A stretch of DNA of 64,000 nucleotides from Blastopirellula marina DSM 3645. Lineage in GTDB: Bacteria; Planctomycetota; Planctomycetia; Pirellulales; Pirellulaceae. Both the position numbers and the translations under genes were made by a program. How positions within the stretch are numbered: position 1 is the first letter of the stretch; each line of letters opens with the position of its first letter. The stretch covers positions 1,314,817-1,378,816 of the forward strand of contig NZ_CH672376.1 in assembly GCF_000153105.1 (NCBI RefSeq). Reading direction: 5' to 3'. Below are positions 8,063 through 17,385 of the stretch, piece by piece. The notes beneath the pieces are model-generated. The model had not been told where the DNA came from. It ran no database searches and saw only the letters and a program-made list of their open reading frames with translations.

Positions 8063-10555
8063 TTAATCGTCTGTGCTGCTGTCACCGTTGGCCGGGTGCA
8101 ACCGCTCAAAACTGTTCATTTCGGAACGTCCGCCTGGCGACGAGATCACCGTCTCTTGCTGTTGATCGCTCAATGCGAGGTGGATCTTTTTGAGCAGCGT
8201 CTTCCGGTGGATCGGCTTCGATTGATAGTCGGTGCAACCAACATCCAGGCAGCGCTGCCGATCTTCTTCCATCGCTTGCGCCGTCAATGCGATGATCGGT
8301 ATTTGGCAGCCGAGACCACGCAGCTTTTCGGTCGCAGTATAGCCGTCCATCATCGGCATCTGCATGTCCATCAGAATCACGTCGTAGCGCAGGGCAAGTT
8401 CCTCGGCGATTTCCATTCTCTCCAGGGCTTCGACGCCGTTGGTCGCTAGGGTTACTTTGGCGCCGGCTCGTTCTAAAATGGTGCGGATCAGCAATTGCGC
8501 GTCGCGACTATCTTCGACCAGCAGCACGTTCGCGTCGATCCGCGGGGGCATGTCCTGGGACGGCTGCGAATGGCTCTTTAGGCATTGGTCGATCGACTCG
8601 ACAAACGGGATTCCTTCGATGTCGCCCACAGGCACCGAGAGCGTAAACGCCGACCCTGTGCCGATCGTGCTTTCGACGATCAACGTTCCGCCCAGCAGTT
8701 CGGCCAGACGCCGGCTGATGGGAAGTCCCAGGCCAGCGCCTCCGAACGAGCGCGATGTCGTACTGTCGACTTGAACAAACGGTTCGAAGATATGCTCCAG
8801 CTGATCGCTCGGAATGCCTGGTCCGGTATCCTCGACACGGACTCGCAACATCCGCCGCCCTACGTCTCCAAACGTTGAGGAAAGCTCTAGCGAGATTCCC
8901 CCTTTTTCGGTGAACTTGAGCGCGTTGCCGACCAGGTTTAGCAAGATCTGTCGCAAGCGGAGCGCGTCGGTCTCGATTTCGGCGGGGATCGGAGTTTTGC
9001 AGCGGATCCTGAGGGTCAGCCGGCGCGACGCGGCTCGCTTCTTCAAGATGCCGATAACTTCGTTAGCGATCTGTCCTGGTGAGCAAAGTTCGGTTTGAAT
9101 CTCGGTGCGTCCTGCTTCGATCTTCGAGAGATCGAGGACATCATCGATCAAGCCGAGCAGATGCTCGCCGTTGCGGAGGATGGTGTTAAGCGTTTCGTTT
9201 CGCTCTTCGAGCGAGCCGTAGTCAGGCGACTCGAGCAGGTTTTCGGTAAAGCCCAGAATCGCCGTCATCGGCGTGCGCAGTTCATGACTCATCGTCGCTA
9301 GGAAGCGGCTCTTCGCCAGATTGGCCGACTCGGCGCGGTGTTGGGCGGCTAACAGTTCATCGTGCGACTGGACAATTTTCCACGACATCGCGTTAAATTG
9401 CCGCACGACGTCATTCAGCTCGTCGTGACTTTCGTCGTCTACTTGCAGCCCAAATTCGCCATCGCCGATTCTTTTGGCGGCGTGAGACAAACGCGCGATG
9501 CGTGTGCGCAAGCGATTGCCAACGAGCCAACTAATTCCGAGGGCGATCGACGCTAGCAGTAATGCGACGCCCAAGATGTTCCAGCGCAATCGGGTCAGGG
9601 GAGCCATCAGCGAATCTTCGGCTTGCTCAACGATCGCCTCCCAACCGAGTCCCTGGTATTTTCCAGAGCCGCGGCTTTCGGCGACGATCGATAGGATGCG
9701 CGTTCCGTCCTCGCTCGCGTATTCGTAAATCCGTTGCGTTGGTCCAAACGACGTGTGGGTCAGACCTGCGAGCGGCGAGATCTGATCGAGTGGGGTCCGC
9801 GAACTGTAGGCGGAGTGATAGATAAATTTCTTTTCGGCGTCGATCAACGAAATGCTGAGCACTGAATCTTGTTTGGCGCTTTGATCAATTACATCGACGA
9901 TTTCGTGAATGGAGATCACCGTTTTCAGCACGCCGAGAAAATCGCCCTGGGCGTCATCGATCCGCAAACAAAGGCTAATCGCGTACTCTTGAACGCTTTC
10001 GTCATAGGCGACGCTATCGACGTAGATCCCTTCGTTTTTCGCCGAGCGCCACCAGGTCTCGTCGTTTTGGCGATAGTCGGACGTACGGTTCGTTTCGGCG
10101 ACATTGGCTCCGTAGCGATTCGTAATGAAGACTTCGCCATACTCGGCGGCGCCGTATTCATCATTGAGCAGCGCTACCTGACGCGCCAGTTCTTGCGACA
10201 AGGGGAGCGCGTCAATCTCGGTAGAGAGCTTGGAGACGGCGGGATCGTTCGAGCGCCACTGCTGATCGCGCTCGTCGATTGTCGCCTGAACGTCGGGCAA
10301 CTTGGCGAACTCGGCGTTGGAATCTTGGAGAGCGCGCCGGATCTGCGGCGATTCCGAGTAGGCCCTCCATTGGGCTATCCTCGTGTGCACCATCCGATCG
10401 ATCTCGTCGATCACAGATTGCGCCTGGCCGGCCGACCGGCTAATGATGACGTTGCGGAGAACCTCCGAAGCCTGACGACTAGCGAGATAACCGACTAACA
10501 GCGTACTGATCATCAAGACGATCAGTAACGAATAAAACTTCGTCGTAAGCTTCAT
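8063..10555 (-). CDS. Hybrid sensor histidine kinase / response regulator
   Basis: 830 residues. Order: a membrane helix at about 7-25; a periplasmic sensory region of some 290 residues of the Cache type; a second helix at about 325-345; a HAMP linker (RLRTRIARLSHAAKRIGDGEFG); a HisKA domain with SHELRTPMTAILGF carrying the phospho-His; a HATPase_c domain (LRQILLNLVGNALKFTEKG, DTGPGIP, GGAGLGL); and a receiver domain near the C-terminus (VLLVEDSRDAQLL, the phospho-Asp in DVILMDMQMPMMDG, and the SKP lysine). No Hpt domain or DNA-binding output is attached, so the phosphate must go to an Hpt or regulator encoded elsewhere. The gene is monocistronic. The ligand cannot be predicted. Confidence 0.93.
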   Translation of the reverse strand: MKLTTKFYSLLIVLMISTLLVGYLASRQASEVLRNVIISRSAGQAQSVIDEIDRMVHTRIAQWRAYSESPQIRRALQDSNAEFAKLPDVQATIDERDQQWRSNDPAVSKLSTEIDALPLSQELARQVALLNDEYGAAEYGEVFITNRYGANVAETNRTSDYRQNDETWWRSAKNEGIYVDSVAYDESVQEYAISLCLRIDDAQGDFLGVLKTVISIHEIVDVIDQSAKQDSVLSISLIDAEKKFIYHSAYSSRTPLDQISPLAGLTHTSFGPTQRIYEYASEDGTRILSIVAESRGSGKYQGLGWEAIVEQAEDSLMAPLTRLRWNILGVALLLASIALGISWLVGNRLRTRIARLSHAAKRIGDGEFGLQVDDESHDELNDVVRQFNAMSWKIVQSHDELLAAQHRAESANLAKSRFLATMSHELRTPMTAILGFTENLLESPDYGSLEERNETLNTILRNGEHLLGLIDDVLDLSKIEAGRTEIQTELCSPGQIANEVIGILKKRAASRRLTLRIRCKTPIPAEIETDALRLRQILLNLVGNALKFTEKGGISLELSSTFGDVGRRMLRVRVEDTGPGIPSDQLEHIFEPFVQVDSTTSRSFGGAGLGLPISRRLAELLGGTLIVESTIGTGSAFTLSVPVGDIEGIPFVESIDQCLKSHSQPSQDMPPRIDANVLLVEDSRDAQLLIRTILERAGAKVTLATNGVEALERMEIAEELALRYDVILMDMQMPMMDGYTATEKLRGLGCQIPIIALTAQAMEEDRQRCLDVGCTDYQSKPIHRKTLLKKIHLALSDQQQETVISSPGGRSEMNSFERLHPANGDSSTDD

Positions 10556-10911
10556 ATGCGTTGCCCCTACGCAAAATTAACTCTCAGCGGAAAGGATAGC
10601 TTGTAGTCGATCCGATGTTTGCTGATTTCTGCTGATTACCGAGTTTCATTGACTCGGACGATTTCACCAGTCTGCATTTCTAGAATGAAAGTCTCAGGCC
10701 GAACGCTCTCGCAGGCTTGGTTTATCGCGATGCTCTGACTTTTGGGAACTACGGAATCGTCGAAATTTCTCGTTACTGCGTCGTGGTTGATATGGACAGT
10801 TTGCACGGATTGTGACGTCGACCCGTTCTCGTCTGGCCGGCGTTGCAGTGATATACTGTGGCCCATTCCTAGAGTCCCTACCGGCAATCTCCCAACCGAG
10901 GCTTGTGCGCG
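10556..10911. other. Divergent intergenic region
   Basis: 356 bases between the minus-strand sensor kinase and the plus-strand deoxyhypusine-synthase-like gene. TATACT at 10852-10857 is a possible -10 element for the latter, but no good -35 sits 17 bases before it. A small minus-strand open frame is listed separately. Confidence 0.4.
10636..10866 (-). CDS. Possible small hypothetical protein (76 aa)
   Basis: An open frame starting at the ATG at 10866, with AGGG about ten bases before it. The C-terminal part (PETFILEMQTGEIVRVNE) has a plausible strand-turn-strand pattern. The product is not recognised and the frame overlaps the presumed promoter of the divergent gene, so it may be chance. Confidence 0.3.
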   Translation of the reverse strand: MGHSISLQRRPDENGSTSQSVQTVHINHDAVTRNFDDSVVPKSQSIAINQACESVRPETFILEMQTGEIVRVNETR

Positions 10912-11874
10912 ATGTCGATTACCCAGTTCATGGAACGCCACTACCGTCATTTTAACGCTCGAGAAATGCTCGATGCGGCGAAATCCTATAAATCTTTCGT
11001 CGAAAACGGCGGGAAGATGATGGTGACTTTGGCCGGCGCAATGAGCACCGCCGAGCTAGGCGTTTCGTTGGCCGAAATGATCCGCCAAGGCAAGGTTCAC
11101 GCGATCAGCTGCACCGCCGCCAATCTGGAAGAAGACGTCTTCAATTTGGTGGCTCACAATGAGTACAAGCTGGCCACCAACTATCGCGACCTTTCGCCCG
11201 AGGCGGAACGCGATCTACGTGACGCAGGATTCAATCGCGTGACGGATACCTGCATCCCGGAGACGGTCGTTCGGCATCTCGAGCGTCTGCTGACCGAACT
11301 CTGGATCGAAGCGGGCGAAAAGGGAGAGCAGCATTCGCCGGTCGACTATTTTCGGATGCTCTTTGACGCGAACGCGCTGGAGCCGTACTACCAAATTCCG
11401 GTCGAAGACTCCTGGTTGAAAGCGGCGTTTGACGCCAAGATCCCGGTCTACGTTCCCGGTTACGAAGATTCGACCATGGGGAACATCTTTGCGGCCCGCG
11501 TGATCGAAGGAAAAGTGAAGTCGCACAACGTGCTGAAGCCCGGCACCGCTCAGATGCAAGAGTTGGTTGAGTGGTACCTGGCCAATCAGAAAGATCACCC
11601 GATCGGCTTTTATCAAATCGGGGGCGGCATCGCCGGCGACTTCGCGATTTGCGCCGTCCCGTTGATCATTCAAGATCTTGAGTTGGATGTCAGCTACTGG
11701 AGCTACTTCTGTCAGATATCGGATTCGACCACGTCGTTCGGTTCGTATAGCGGCGCGGTGCCGAACGAAAAGATCACGTGGAACAAAATCGATGTCGAAA
11801 CCGACAAGTTCATGATCAACTCCGACGCGTCGATCGTCGCGCCGTTGATGTTCGCTTACGTGCTGGGGCAATAG
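10912..11874 (+). CDS. Deoxyhypusine synthase-like protein (DHS family)
   Basis: 320 residues, within the length range of the NAD-dependent spermidine aminobutyl transferase family. GKMMVTLAGAMSTAELGVSLAEMIRQGKVHAISCTAANLEED is the family's NAD/substrate region, and the C-terminal WNKIDVETDKFMINSDASIVAPL lines up with the human DHS segment that holds the active-site lysine (W-G-K-I), so that Lys is retained. Bacteria lack eIF5A hypusination; bacterial members of this family have been linked to homospermidine synthesis from putrescine/spermidine. Polyamine metabolism is therefore the best guess. The gene stands alone. The ATG at 10912 is chosen over an in-frame TTG at 10903. Confidence 0.85.
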   Translation: MSITQFMERHYRHFNAREMLDAAKSYKSFVENGGKMMVTLAGAMSTAELGVSLAEMIRQGKVHAISCTAANLEEDVFNLVAHNEYKLATNYRDLSPEAERDLRDAGFNRVTDTCIPETVVRHLERLLTELWIEAGEKGEQHSPVDYFRMLFDANALEPYYQIPVEDSWLKAAFDAKIPVYVPGYEDSTMGNIFAARVIEGKVKSHNVLKPGTAQMQELVEWYLANQKDHPIGFYQIGGGIAGDFAICAVPLIIQDLELDVSYWSYFCQISDSTTSFGSYSGAVPNEKITWNKIDVETDKFMINSDASIVAPLMFAYVLGQ

Positions 11875-11911
11875 CGCCGCAGCACGTTTCTCGATTCCAG
11901 CAGCAAGGCGG

Positions 11912-13534
11912 CTAACTAATCAGCATCGCCGCCTTGCTGAGGCGCTGCATCGCTTTCGCGACGGCCTCAGTGGCGATTTTCTCTAGCATTTCTCCATTCG
12001 GAGCCGGCATCGGTTCGCCATCTTTGCGCATCGTCAGCTTGCCGTTGTGCAGCATATCTTTCAGGCCGTTACGAATCTCGTGATGCGTTTTCTCGCCGTC
12101 GATCATCGTGACGATATGGCGCGTCAGGTCGTCCAGCTTAATGATCTCGTGCCGCGCGTTCGTCAAGCGATCGACGCTCGCCGCTTGTAACCGAGCGACT
12201 CCCGAGGTTTTCGGTTTAACCGAAATCTCTCTCGTGAATCGATTGGGAGTGTACGACAGTTCGACCACGCCGCCGACCGCTAGGTGAATCATGTTGTTCG
12301 CCATCGCGCGACGTAATTGCGACATCTCGACGTTGCCCAGTTCTTCCGCTTTGGTTTGCACGCGAGCGAGCAGATCGTCAAACGAAACGGCGAGCGGGAA
12401 TTGATCTCCCAGATATTCGATCGCGGTGATCATCAACGGATCCGAAGTGTTCAGACCCTGATTGGTCTGCAAATTACGGAACGACACCGTGTTTTCAGGA
12501 AAGTTTTTGGCCGGATCCTTCTCGATCATTCGCATCGGCGAATTGATCCAGGAGCCGTTCAGCGTATTCTCGTTCAGCGCCCGATCAAGCTTGGTTCCCT
12601 TCGCACAAAGAATCGTTTGGCGGAACATCCGATTGCGGACGAAGTCAGCGTATTGCTCGCGCTGGATGATATCGGGCGCGACGCGCTCGAGCGTTTGCGC
12701 CACATCTTTGGCGAAGTTGCCGGTCCACATCGTCGCGATATGCGATTCGGCCAGATATTGCAGATTGTGCTTGTTGGCCTGCTCGATAAATTGGTGGAAA
12801 TAGAACTGATAGTTGTTCATTTCCAGATGATCGTGGTACAGATAATTGTCGGTCTGATTCTTCAACAGATTCAGTTCGGAGTGAATCATTTTGCCATACG
12901 CGCCGGTCTCTGCCGAAACGCTGCTCGCGAGAAATTCCAACAGCGCTCGAGCCTGCTGGATCTTCTTCGTCGGGTCCGACAGGTTACGAACGTGATAGCT
13001 CATCATGTCACGGATCGCGCCGCGGAGACGCCAGCCCGGCAGCGTGTTGTAGCTGACCAACGCGACCCCTTGCGGGTTCAAATGGTCGCGGCAGACGGCA
13101 AGAATCTTGTCTTGCGCGTCAGGCGGAACCCAAGAGAAAACGCCGTGGCAAATGATATAGTCAAACTTCCCTAACGACTGGTCGACATCCATCACGTCGA
13201 GATGCTTCAGCTCGATATTCGTCAGCCCTAGCTTCTCGACGCTCGACAGCGCCGATTCGATTTGCCGCTGCGACAAATCGATGCCGACAAATTGACTCTC
13301 GGGGAGAGTCTCGGCCATCGGAATAATGTTGCCGCCGCCGGCGCAGCCGATCTCCAGCACGCGACACTGGGTGATTTCGGCAGGAGACATGCCAAACATG
13401 CGGCTGATCGCGTGCAGTCGCTCGGGGTGCGTCTGTCGAAAGGGATGGCTTGGATAGGGAACGATGTCGTAGCTGTATTTCGAAGCGTCGAGACTTTCGT
13501 TGCTTTCGTTCGACTGCATGTTTTCGGCCGTCAT
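11912..13534 (-). CDS. Methyltransferase with regulatory domain
   Basis: About 540 residues. The N-terminal third is a class I SAM-dependent methyltransferase: VLEIGCAGGGN is motif I, followed by FVGIDLSQRQI and an FDYIICHGVFSWV motif. The middle and C-terminal portion, rich in helices, corresponds to the methyltransferase regulatory domain that follows such catalytic domains in many planctomycetes and proteobacteria. Substrate is unknown. The ATG at 13534 is preferred; an upstream in-frame TTG at 13552 lacks a binding site. A single gene, convergent with the DHS-like gene, with only 37 bases between the stops. Confidence 0.85.
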   Translation of the reverse strand: MTAENMQSNESNESLDASKYSYDIVPYPSHPFRQTHPERLHAISRMFGMSPAEITQCRVLEIGCAGGGNIIPMAETLPESQFVGIDLSQRQIESALSSVEKLGLTNIELKHLDVMDVDQSLGKFDYIICHGVFSWVPPDAQDKILAVCRDHLNPQGVALVSYNTLPGWRLRGAIRDMMSYHVRNLSDPTKKIQQARALLEFLASSVSAETGAYGKMIHSELNLLKNQTDNYLYHDHLEMNNYQFYFHQFIEQANKHNLQYLAESHIATMWTGNFAKDVAQTLERVAPDIIQREQYADFVRNRMFRQTILCAKGTKLDRALNENTLNGSWINSPMRMIEKDPAKNFPENTVSFRNLQTNQGLNTSDPLMITAIEYLGDQFPLAVSFDDLLARVQTKAEELGNVEMSQLRRAMANNMIHLAVGGVVELSYTPNRFTREISVKPKTSGVARLQAASVDRLTNARHEIIKLDDLTRHIVTMIDGEKTHHEIRNGLKDMLHNGKLTMRKDGEPMPAPNGEMLEKIATEAVAKAMQRLSKAAMLIS

Positions 13535-13707
13535 CAGTACGATGGACTCCAAGAGATAGCGAGAGAAATGGGGGGGCGATAGGTCCCTCCATTTTCTCGT
13601 GCAGCCCCTGGGATGTCTGCGGAAAACCGTCCAAATCAGACAGGTTCATCATGATCAAATCATGAAATAGGCGAATTGCGCCGATTGTAACGACTGGCGA
13701 TACCGAC

Positions 13708-14217
13708 TTATCCGTTCAATCGCCAAATTGCGAAATTCAGACAAGCCGCGTAGCTGACCCAAAGAAGATAAGGGACCAGCAACAAGGCGCCTCCCAGCGA
13801 TAGTCGTGCAAAGCAATAAATGGTCACGCCAATCATCAGCCAGAGCAACACGATGTCGATCAGCCCCAGCAACGGGCTTTCTAAACCAAAGAAAAGCGGA
13901 GACCAGATCGCGTTCAGGATCAACTGAATCCCAAACAAAAGGAGCGCCGGCCATACCGCCGACCAAGGCCGCCGCCGCCAAACGAGCCAAGCGGCGACCC
14001 CCATCATTACATACAGCGTGGTCCAGACCGGCCCAAAGATCCAACTGGGCGGAGTCCAACTTGGTTTGTCGATGCCGGCGTACCAGGTCGGGATTTGCGG
14101 CGTGGTAAACAGGGCTCCGACGATACCGACCGCAACGCATAGCGCCACGGCGGCAAGCAGCACCCAGATCTGAACCAGTGTGGATCGTGAAGCAGCGGAA
14201 TCGAGGGAGTCAGTCAA
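13708..14217 (-). CDS. TspO/MBR family membrane protein
   Basis: 169 residues with five membrane segments, the TspO fold. The signature IPTWYAGIDKPSWTPPSWIFGPVWTTLYVMMGVAAWLVW at about 45-82 is almost family consensus, including the Trp/Pro-rich loop of the tetrapyrrole/cholesterol-binding protein. Roles in other bacteria are porphyrin handling and regulation under oxygen or stress. The next gene upstream on the same strand is the AsmA-like gene at 14250, 32 bases away, so co-transcription is possible. Confidence 0.92.
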   Translation of the reverse strand: MTDSLDSAASRSTLVQIWVLLAAVALCVAVGIVGALFTTPQIPTWYAGIDKPSWTPPSWIFGPVWTTLYVMMGVAAWLVWRRRPWSAVWPALLLFGIQLILNAIWSPLFFGLESPLLGLIDIVLLWLMIGVTIYCFARLSLGGALLLVPYLLWVSYAACLNFAIWRLNG

Positions 14218-14249
14218 GTTGCTTATCGCCTTTGGGAAGCAGCGGTCTT

Positions 14250-15671
14250 TTAAAGATCGAGCGGTCGGCCAGGGGATTCTGGCCGAGGAGGCGGCGGCTC
14301 CTCTTCCATCGCTTCATCCTGCAGCGGAACCGTTTCGATCACGCCGCCGAGTCCTTGTCGCAGGCGATCGAAGAGCCCGCCTAGCGGTCGCTGCAAATCG
14401 GCAGGTTCCATCGGCAAGGGTTGCTGTTTTCGCAAGCGATCGAGCGTCTCGCTGGGGGCCCCTTTTCGCATCTTCTGCAGCATGCCTGACGCGGCGCTCA
14501 GGACTTGATCAACCGGGATCGCGCCCCCGTCGCTGGCGCCCAGAAACGTTTGGGCCAACTGATTGAACGTATCGTCGAGTCCCACTTGCGGCTGTTGCAG
14601 CGTACCGGTGATCCGCAGCCGAATCGTTTTTCCTTGCAGCGATTGCAGCAGCGGCAGCGTCTCGTCGATAGAGTCGCCCACGGGGATGGGAATGACGCAG
14701 AGGATGTCGAGGGTGTCATCGAGTCCGACCCAGCCGCTGGTCCGCACGCGGCAATTGGGGAAACCAAGCTCAAGCCCTTCGTGATAGACGCGGCCGTCGG
14801 CCAGCTTGAACTTCACCTTGCAGTTGCTGGCGATCTGAACCGACGGCGCCATTTGCAGCGCATCGGTAATCGATTTCAGGATCGGGCCGCTGACCAGGGA
14901 GGCCTCGTGGATTTCTAAGGAACCGCGCCCTGTGCCTTGTTGCGGATTTTCGAGCGGAAACTCCCACGCTTCAAATCGGAGCGACGCTTCGCCGTGGATG
15001 TTGGTCACGCCGTGCATGATCGGAACTGCGTACTTGAGCAGGTCGTCGCACATTTCTTCGGTCAGCTGGAAGTGGTCCATCGCTTGAATGTGATCCAAGC
15101 GGAGCAAGGGCCCTTGCTGGGAAGTCGCCGGCGTCAGTTTGCCGGACAACTCGAAATGCTCGATCTTCCAAGCAGCGCCGCCGGGACGCTGCGCCGAGAG
15201 GGTTGCGTCCCGAATGTTGACCGAGATCTGACGGTTGAGCGCCTCGGTCAGTTTCTCAGGATCCAGCGGCGTCGGTTCGTCCGCGATCGAATCAATCAGG
15301 CTATCCTCTGGCTTCTGAATCACGAAGTGCAGATCAGGCTGGATGATTTCGAGATTTCCCAACTGACGCGGATTGGCGATCAACTGCCAGAAGTAAACGT
15401 CATTGCTCATCTGCGGTACGGAGACGTTAAATTTTCCCTCGCGCTGCCGAATCTGCAGCCCTTCGATCTGCGTGATCGCCAACCAGCCGAACGAAACGCG
15501 GTCGACAAAGACTTCGACTTCGGTCGCCGCCAACACGGCGCTCAGGCCCCCTTGGGTCAGCGGACGATACGAGGCCAACGTCGGTAAGAACGCGATAAAC
15601 AGCAGCAGCGCCGCAAGAGCGCTGAAAACCCACCAGCGCCGGCGGCGTTTTTTCAAAGGAGCTGCGGTCAT
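14250..15671 (-). CDS. AsmA-like membrane-anchored protein
   Basis: About 473 residues. A basic cluster (KKRRRRWW) precedes one membrane helix (about 14-34), then a long periplasmic region of beta-type repeats with motifs such as VDRVSFGWLAITQIEGLQIRQREGKFNVSVPQ, LEIIQPDLHF and a C-terminal RITGTLQQPQVGLDD; this resembles the AsmA/YdbH bridge-type proteins involved in outer membrane lipid transport or assembly. Family assignment is by pattern only. The C-terminus is Pro/Glu-rich. The ATG at 15671 has AAGG ten bases before it; an in-frame TTG at 15701 does not. Confidence 0.6.
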   Translation of the reverse strand: MTAAPLKKRRRRWWVFSALAALLLFIAFLPTLASYRPLTQGGLSAVLAATEVEVFVDRVSFGWLAITQIEGLQIRQREGKFNVSVPQMSNDVYFWQLIANPRQLGNLEIIQPDLHFVIQKPEDSLIDSIADEPTPLDPEKLTEALNRQISVNIRDATLSAQRPGGAAWKIEHFELSGKLTPATSQQGPLLRLDHIQAMDHFQLTEEMCDDLLKYAVPIMHGVTNIHGEASLRFEAWEFPLENPQQGTGRGSLEIHEASLVSGPILKSITDALQMAPSVQIASNCKVKFKLADGRVYHEGLELGFPNCRVRTSGWVGLDDTLDILCVIPIPVGDSIDETLPLLQSLQGKTIRLRITGTLQQPQVGLDDTFNQLAQTFLGASDGGAIPVDQVLSAASGMLQKMRKGAPSETLDRLRKQQPLPMEPADLQRPLGGLFDRLRQGLGGVIETVPLQDEAMEEEPPPPRPESPGRPLDL

Positions 15672-15773
15672 CGGCGTCGACCTTCGAACCAGGGAAAGCA
15701 AGCGTAAAGCGGTGCTATTTTAACGGCAAATCGGTCGATTGCGAAAACTTTAACGGCCCTAAACCGCCAAGTA

Positions 15774-15806
15774 TAAAAAAAGAGCGGCCCCAGGGGCCGC
15801 TCTTTC
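15774..15806 (-). terminator. Rho-independent terminator after thiol peroxidase gene
   Basis: AGAGCGGCCCC at 15781-15791 and GGGGCCGCTCT at 15793-15803 form a strong GC-rich stem; read on the minus strand it is followed by seven T (15774-15780 on the plus strand are A). Confidence 0.8.
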
Positions 15807-15832
15807 GCTGCATTATCAATGCCGGACGACGC

Positions 15833-16357
15833 CTACGCCATACATTTGTCGAGCGCAGCGATCGCGGCGTCGTAGTTGGGTTCTTGCGTCGCTTCCGGGA
15901 CCACTTCGGCATAGGTGACGTTGCCGGCGGCGTCGATTACGAAGGCGCCGCGAGCCAAGAGCATCAGCTCTTCGATCAACATGCCCCAGTTGTTGCCAAA
16001 ACTGCGAGTTTGGTAGTCCGAGGCTTTTTGGATGCTTTCGATCCCTTCGGCGCCGCAGAAGCGATTTAGCGCGAACGGCAAGTCGAGACTGACCGTCAGG
16101 GCGTTGATCTTATCGCCGTAGCTGCCCAACTTTTCGTTGAACTTGCGCGTCTGCGTGGCGCAAACGCTGGTGTCGACCGAAGGGATAACGCTCAGAATGG
16201 TCGGCTTCCCTTTGACGTCGGCCAGCGTGATCGCCGTCAGACCTTCGGGACCAAAGCTGTGCAGCGTGAAGTCGGGAGCCGGCTTGCCGACTTCGACCGC
16301 TTCGCCGGCCAAGGTCATCGGATTTCCTTTGAACGTGATAGCGCCGTGTCGCGACAT
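15833..16357 (-). CDS. tpx: Thiol peroxidase (Tpx, atypical 2-Cys peroxiredoxin)
   Basis: 174 residues from the ATG at 16357, which has AGGAGA about eight bases before it; upstream frame is non-coding. It reduces hydrogen peroxide and alkyl peroxides with thioredoxin. The peroxidatic Cys is at about residue 66 in SVDTSVCATQT and the resolving Cys at about 101 in LNRFCGAEG, a spacing matching E. coli Tpx. The C-terminal GAFVIDAAGNVTYAEVV is also typical. The gene is a single unit ended by a strong terminator. Confidence 0.95.
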   Translation of the reverse strand: MSRHGAITFKGNPMTLAGEAVEVGKPAPDFTLHSFGPEGLTAITLADVKGKPTILSVIPSVDTSVCATQTRKFNEKLGSYGDKINALTVSLDLPFALNRFCGAEGIESIQKASDYQTRSFGNNWGMLIEELMLLARGAFVIDAAGNVTYAEVVPEATQEPNYDAAIAALDKCMA

Positions 16358-16484
16358 GGGAGATTCTCCTGAGCGGAATATGCGTGCGAGGGGGTTCAAT
16401 GCTGCTCGCATTGTCACGCACTCTCGTTCACGGAAAAAGGGGGCGCACGTGCCGAGCGGTGAAACTTCTTGGGACAAGAAATGC

Positions 16485-16520
16485 AGAAGCCCGCGGGTGG
16501 AGACCACGGGCTGGTGCAAG
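16485..16520. repeat. GC-rich hairpin between tpx and the BON gene
   Basis: AGCCCGCGG and CCACGGGCT pair with one mismatch around a loop of about seven bases. There is no good T run on either strand, so it may be a weak terminator of the BON gene or a small REP-like palindrome. Confidence 0.4.
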
Positions 16521-16544
16521 TCGTAGGTAGCGCGAGATTGGGCG

Positions 16545-16757
16545 TTAGGCCCAGTTCACTTCGAGCTGGTTCTCGATCTGATCGACCCCTGCCTGACGAA
16601 GGGCCTCTTGAGCCATCTGCTTATGGAAAAAGGAGGCGACGCTTCCTTTCAGCACAATGCGGTCTTGCTCTTGTTCAAAGCGGAGCGTGCGTCCGGCGAA
16701 ATGGGGATTGCTGGCGAGGGCGCGCTCGACGTTGGCGGAATAATCAGCTTGGTTCAT
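16545..16757 (-). CDS. Small BON-domain protein
   Basis: 70 residues, one BON unit: an N-terminal helix (YSANVERALASNPHF), two strands around LRFEQEQDRIVLKGSVASFF, the KQMAQEALRQAG helix and a final strand IENQLEVNWA. It is a paralogue of the gene at 3082-3306, sharing the KQMAQE segment. No signal peptide. Role unknown. Confidence 0.75.
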   Translation of the reverse strand: MNQADYSANVERALASNPHFAGRTLRFEQEQDRIVLKGSVASFFHKQMAQEALRQAGVDQIENQLEVNWA

Positions 16758-16950
16758 GGAGTTGCTCTAACTGGGATAAGCGGGGGAAGAACGTCACGGT
16801 GGGGCTGACCAGTTATAGCTATCGACCTGCTAGCGGAGCGAATTGAGCCCGGTATCCGCGATCGAAGGCCAATTTTTGCGAAGCGGCGCCGATCATGACG
16901 ATGGCGCCGCCTACGGCGGCAATTCTTGGGGGGAAAGAGATAGGGGATGG

Positions 16951-17385
16951 TTATCCTGGCGGTGGAATCCGCTTGGAGGCCTTCGCTGCAATTTGAATCG
17001 CAAGGGCCTTTTGATCTTCTTTCTTCTCCGGAAAACCCAAGATGTTGGCATGATTCGGATTCGTTGGTGACGCTGGCGGCAGAATCGGATCGGGAGAAAC
17101 CGTCAGTGGACCGATGCGACAATGGATCGCTGTTACGTCAGATCTTCCACAAAGAGCCGCCGATTCTCGCTCAGAGACGACATCGCGGCCAACTTGCCAA
17201 AGATCAATCGGCCCCGGCTGATCATGCCGTGTGACGGAAAGTTCTACGTGACGATACGGAATGAAGAGATCCGGTTTGACCGTTTCGTCACTCGAACGAA
17301 ATTGACTGCGCTGCGTGATGAATCGAGCGAGTAATTCTTCATCGGCAACTTCATCGTCCATTAGCGCAAGACTCGTCGAATCCAA
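16951..17385 (-). CDS. Hypothetical protein, third gene of overlapping cassette
   Basis: 144 residues, soluble, no signal peptide. It begins with an acidic ADEELLARFITQRSQFRSSD segment, then KPDLFIPYRHVELSVTRH, then a VGRDVVSERESAALCGRSDV region, and ends with NPNHANILGFPEKKEDQKALAIQIAAKA, a Lys/Ala-rich helix. I do not recognise a named domain. Its start overlaps the end of the preceding gene by 25 bases, so the two are almost certainly translated from one mRNA. It is the last gene of the three-gene cassette. Confidence 0.65.
   Translation of the reverse strand: MDSTSLALMDDEVADEELLARFITQRSQFRSSDETVKPDLFIPYRHVELSVTRHDQPGPIDLWQVGRDVVSERESAALCGRSDVTAIHCRIGPLTVSPDPILPPASPTNPNHANILGFPEKKEDQKALAIQIAAKASKRIPPPG

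Noticed and set aside
12317-13174. 285-codon plus-strand frame opposite the methyltransferase gene
   Set aside because: Composition (Arg, Gln, Val, Ile rich) is that of an antisense shadow in a GC-rich gene; the opposite strand has clear SAM-binding motifs.
16754-17122. 122-codon minus-strand frame between the BON gene and the cassette
   Set aside because: It overlaps the third cassette gene in another frame, is Ser/Arg-rich and matches nothing.
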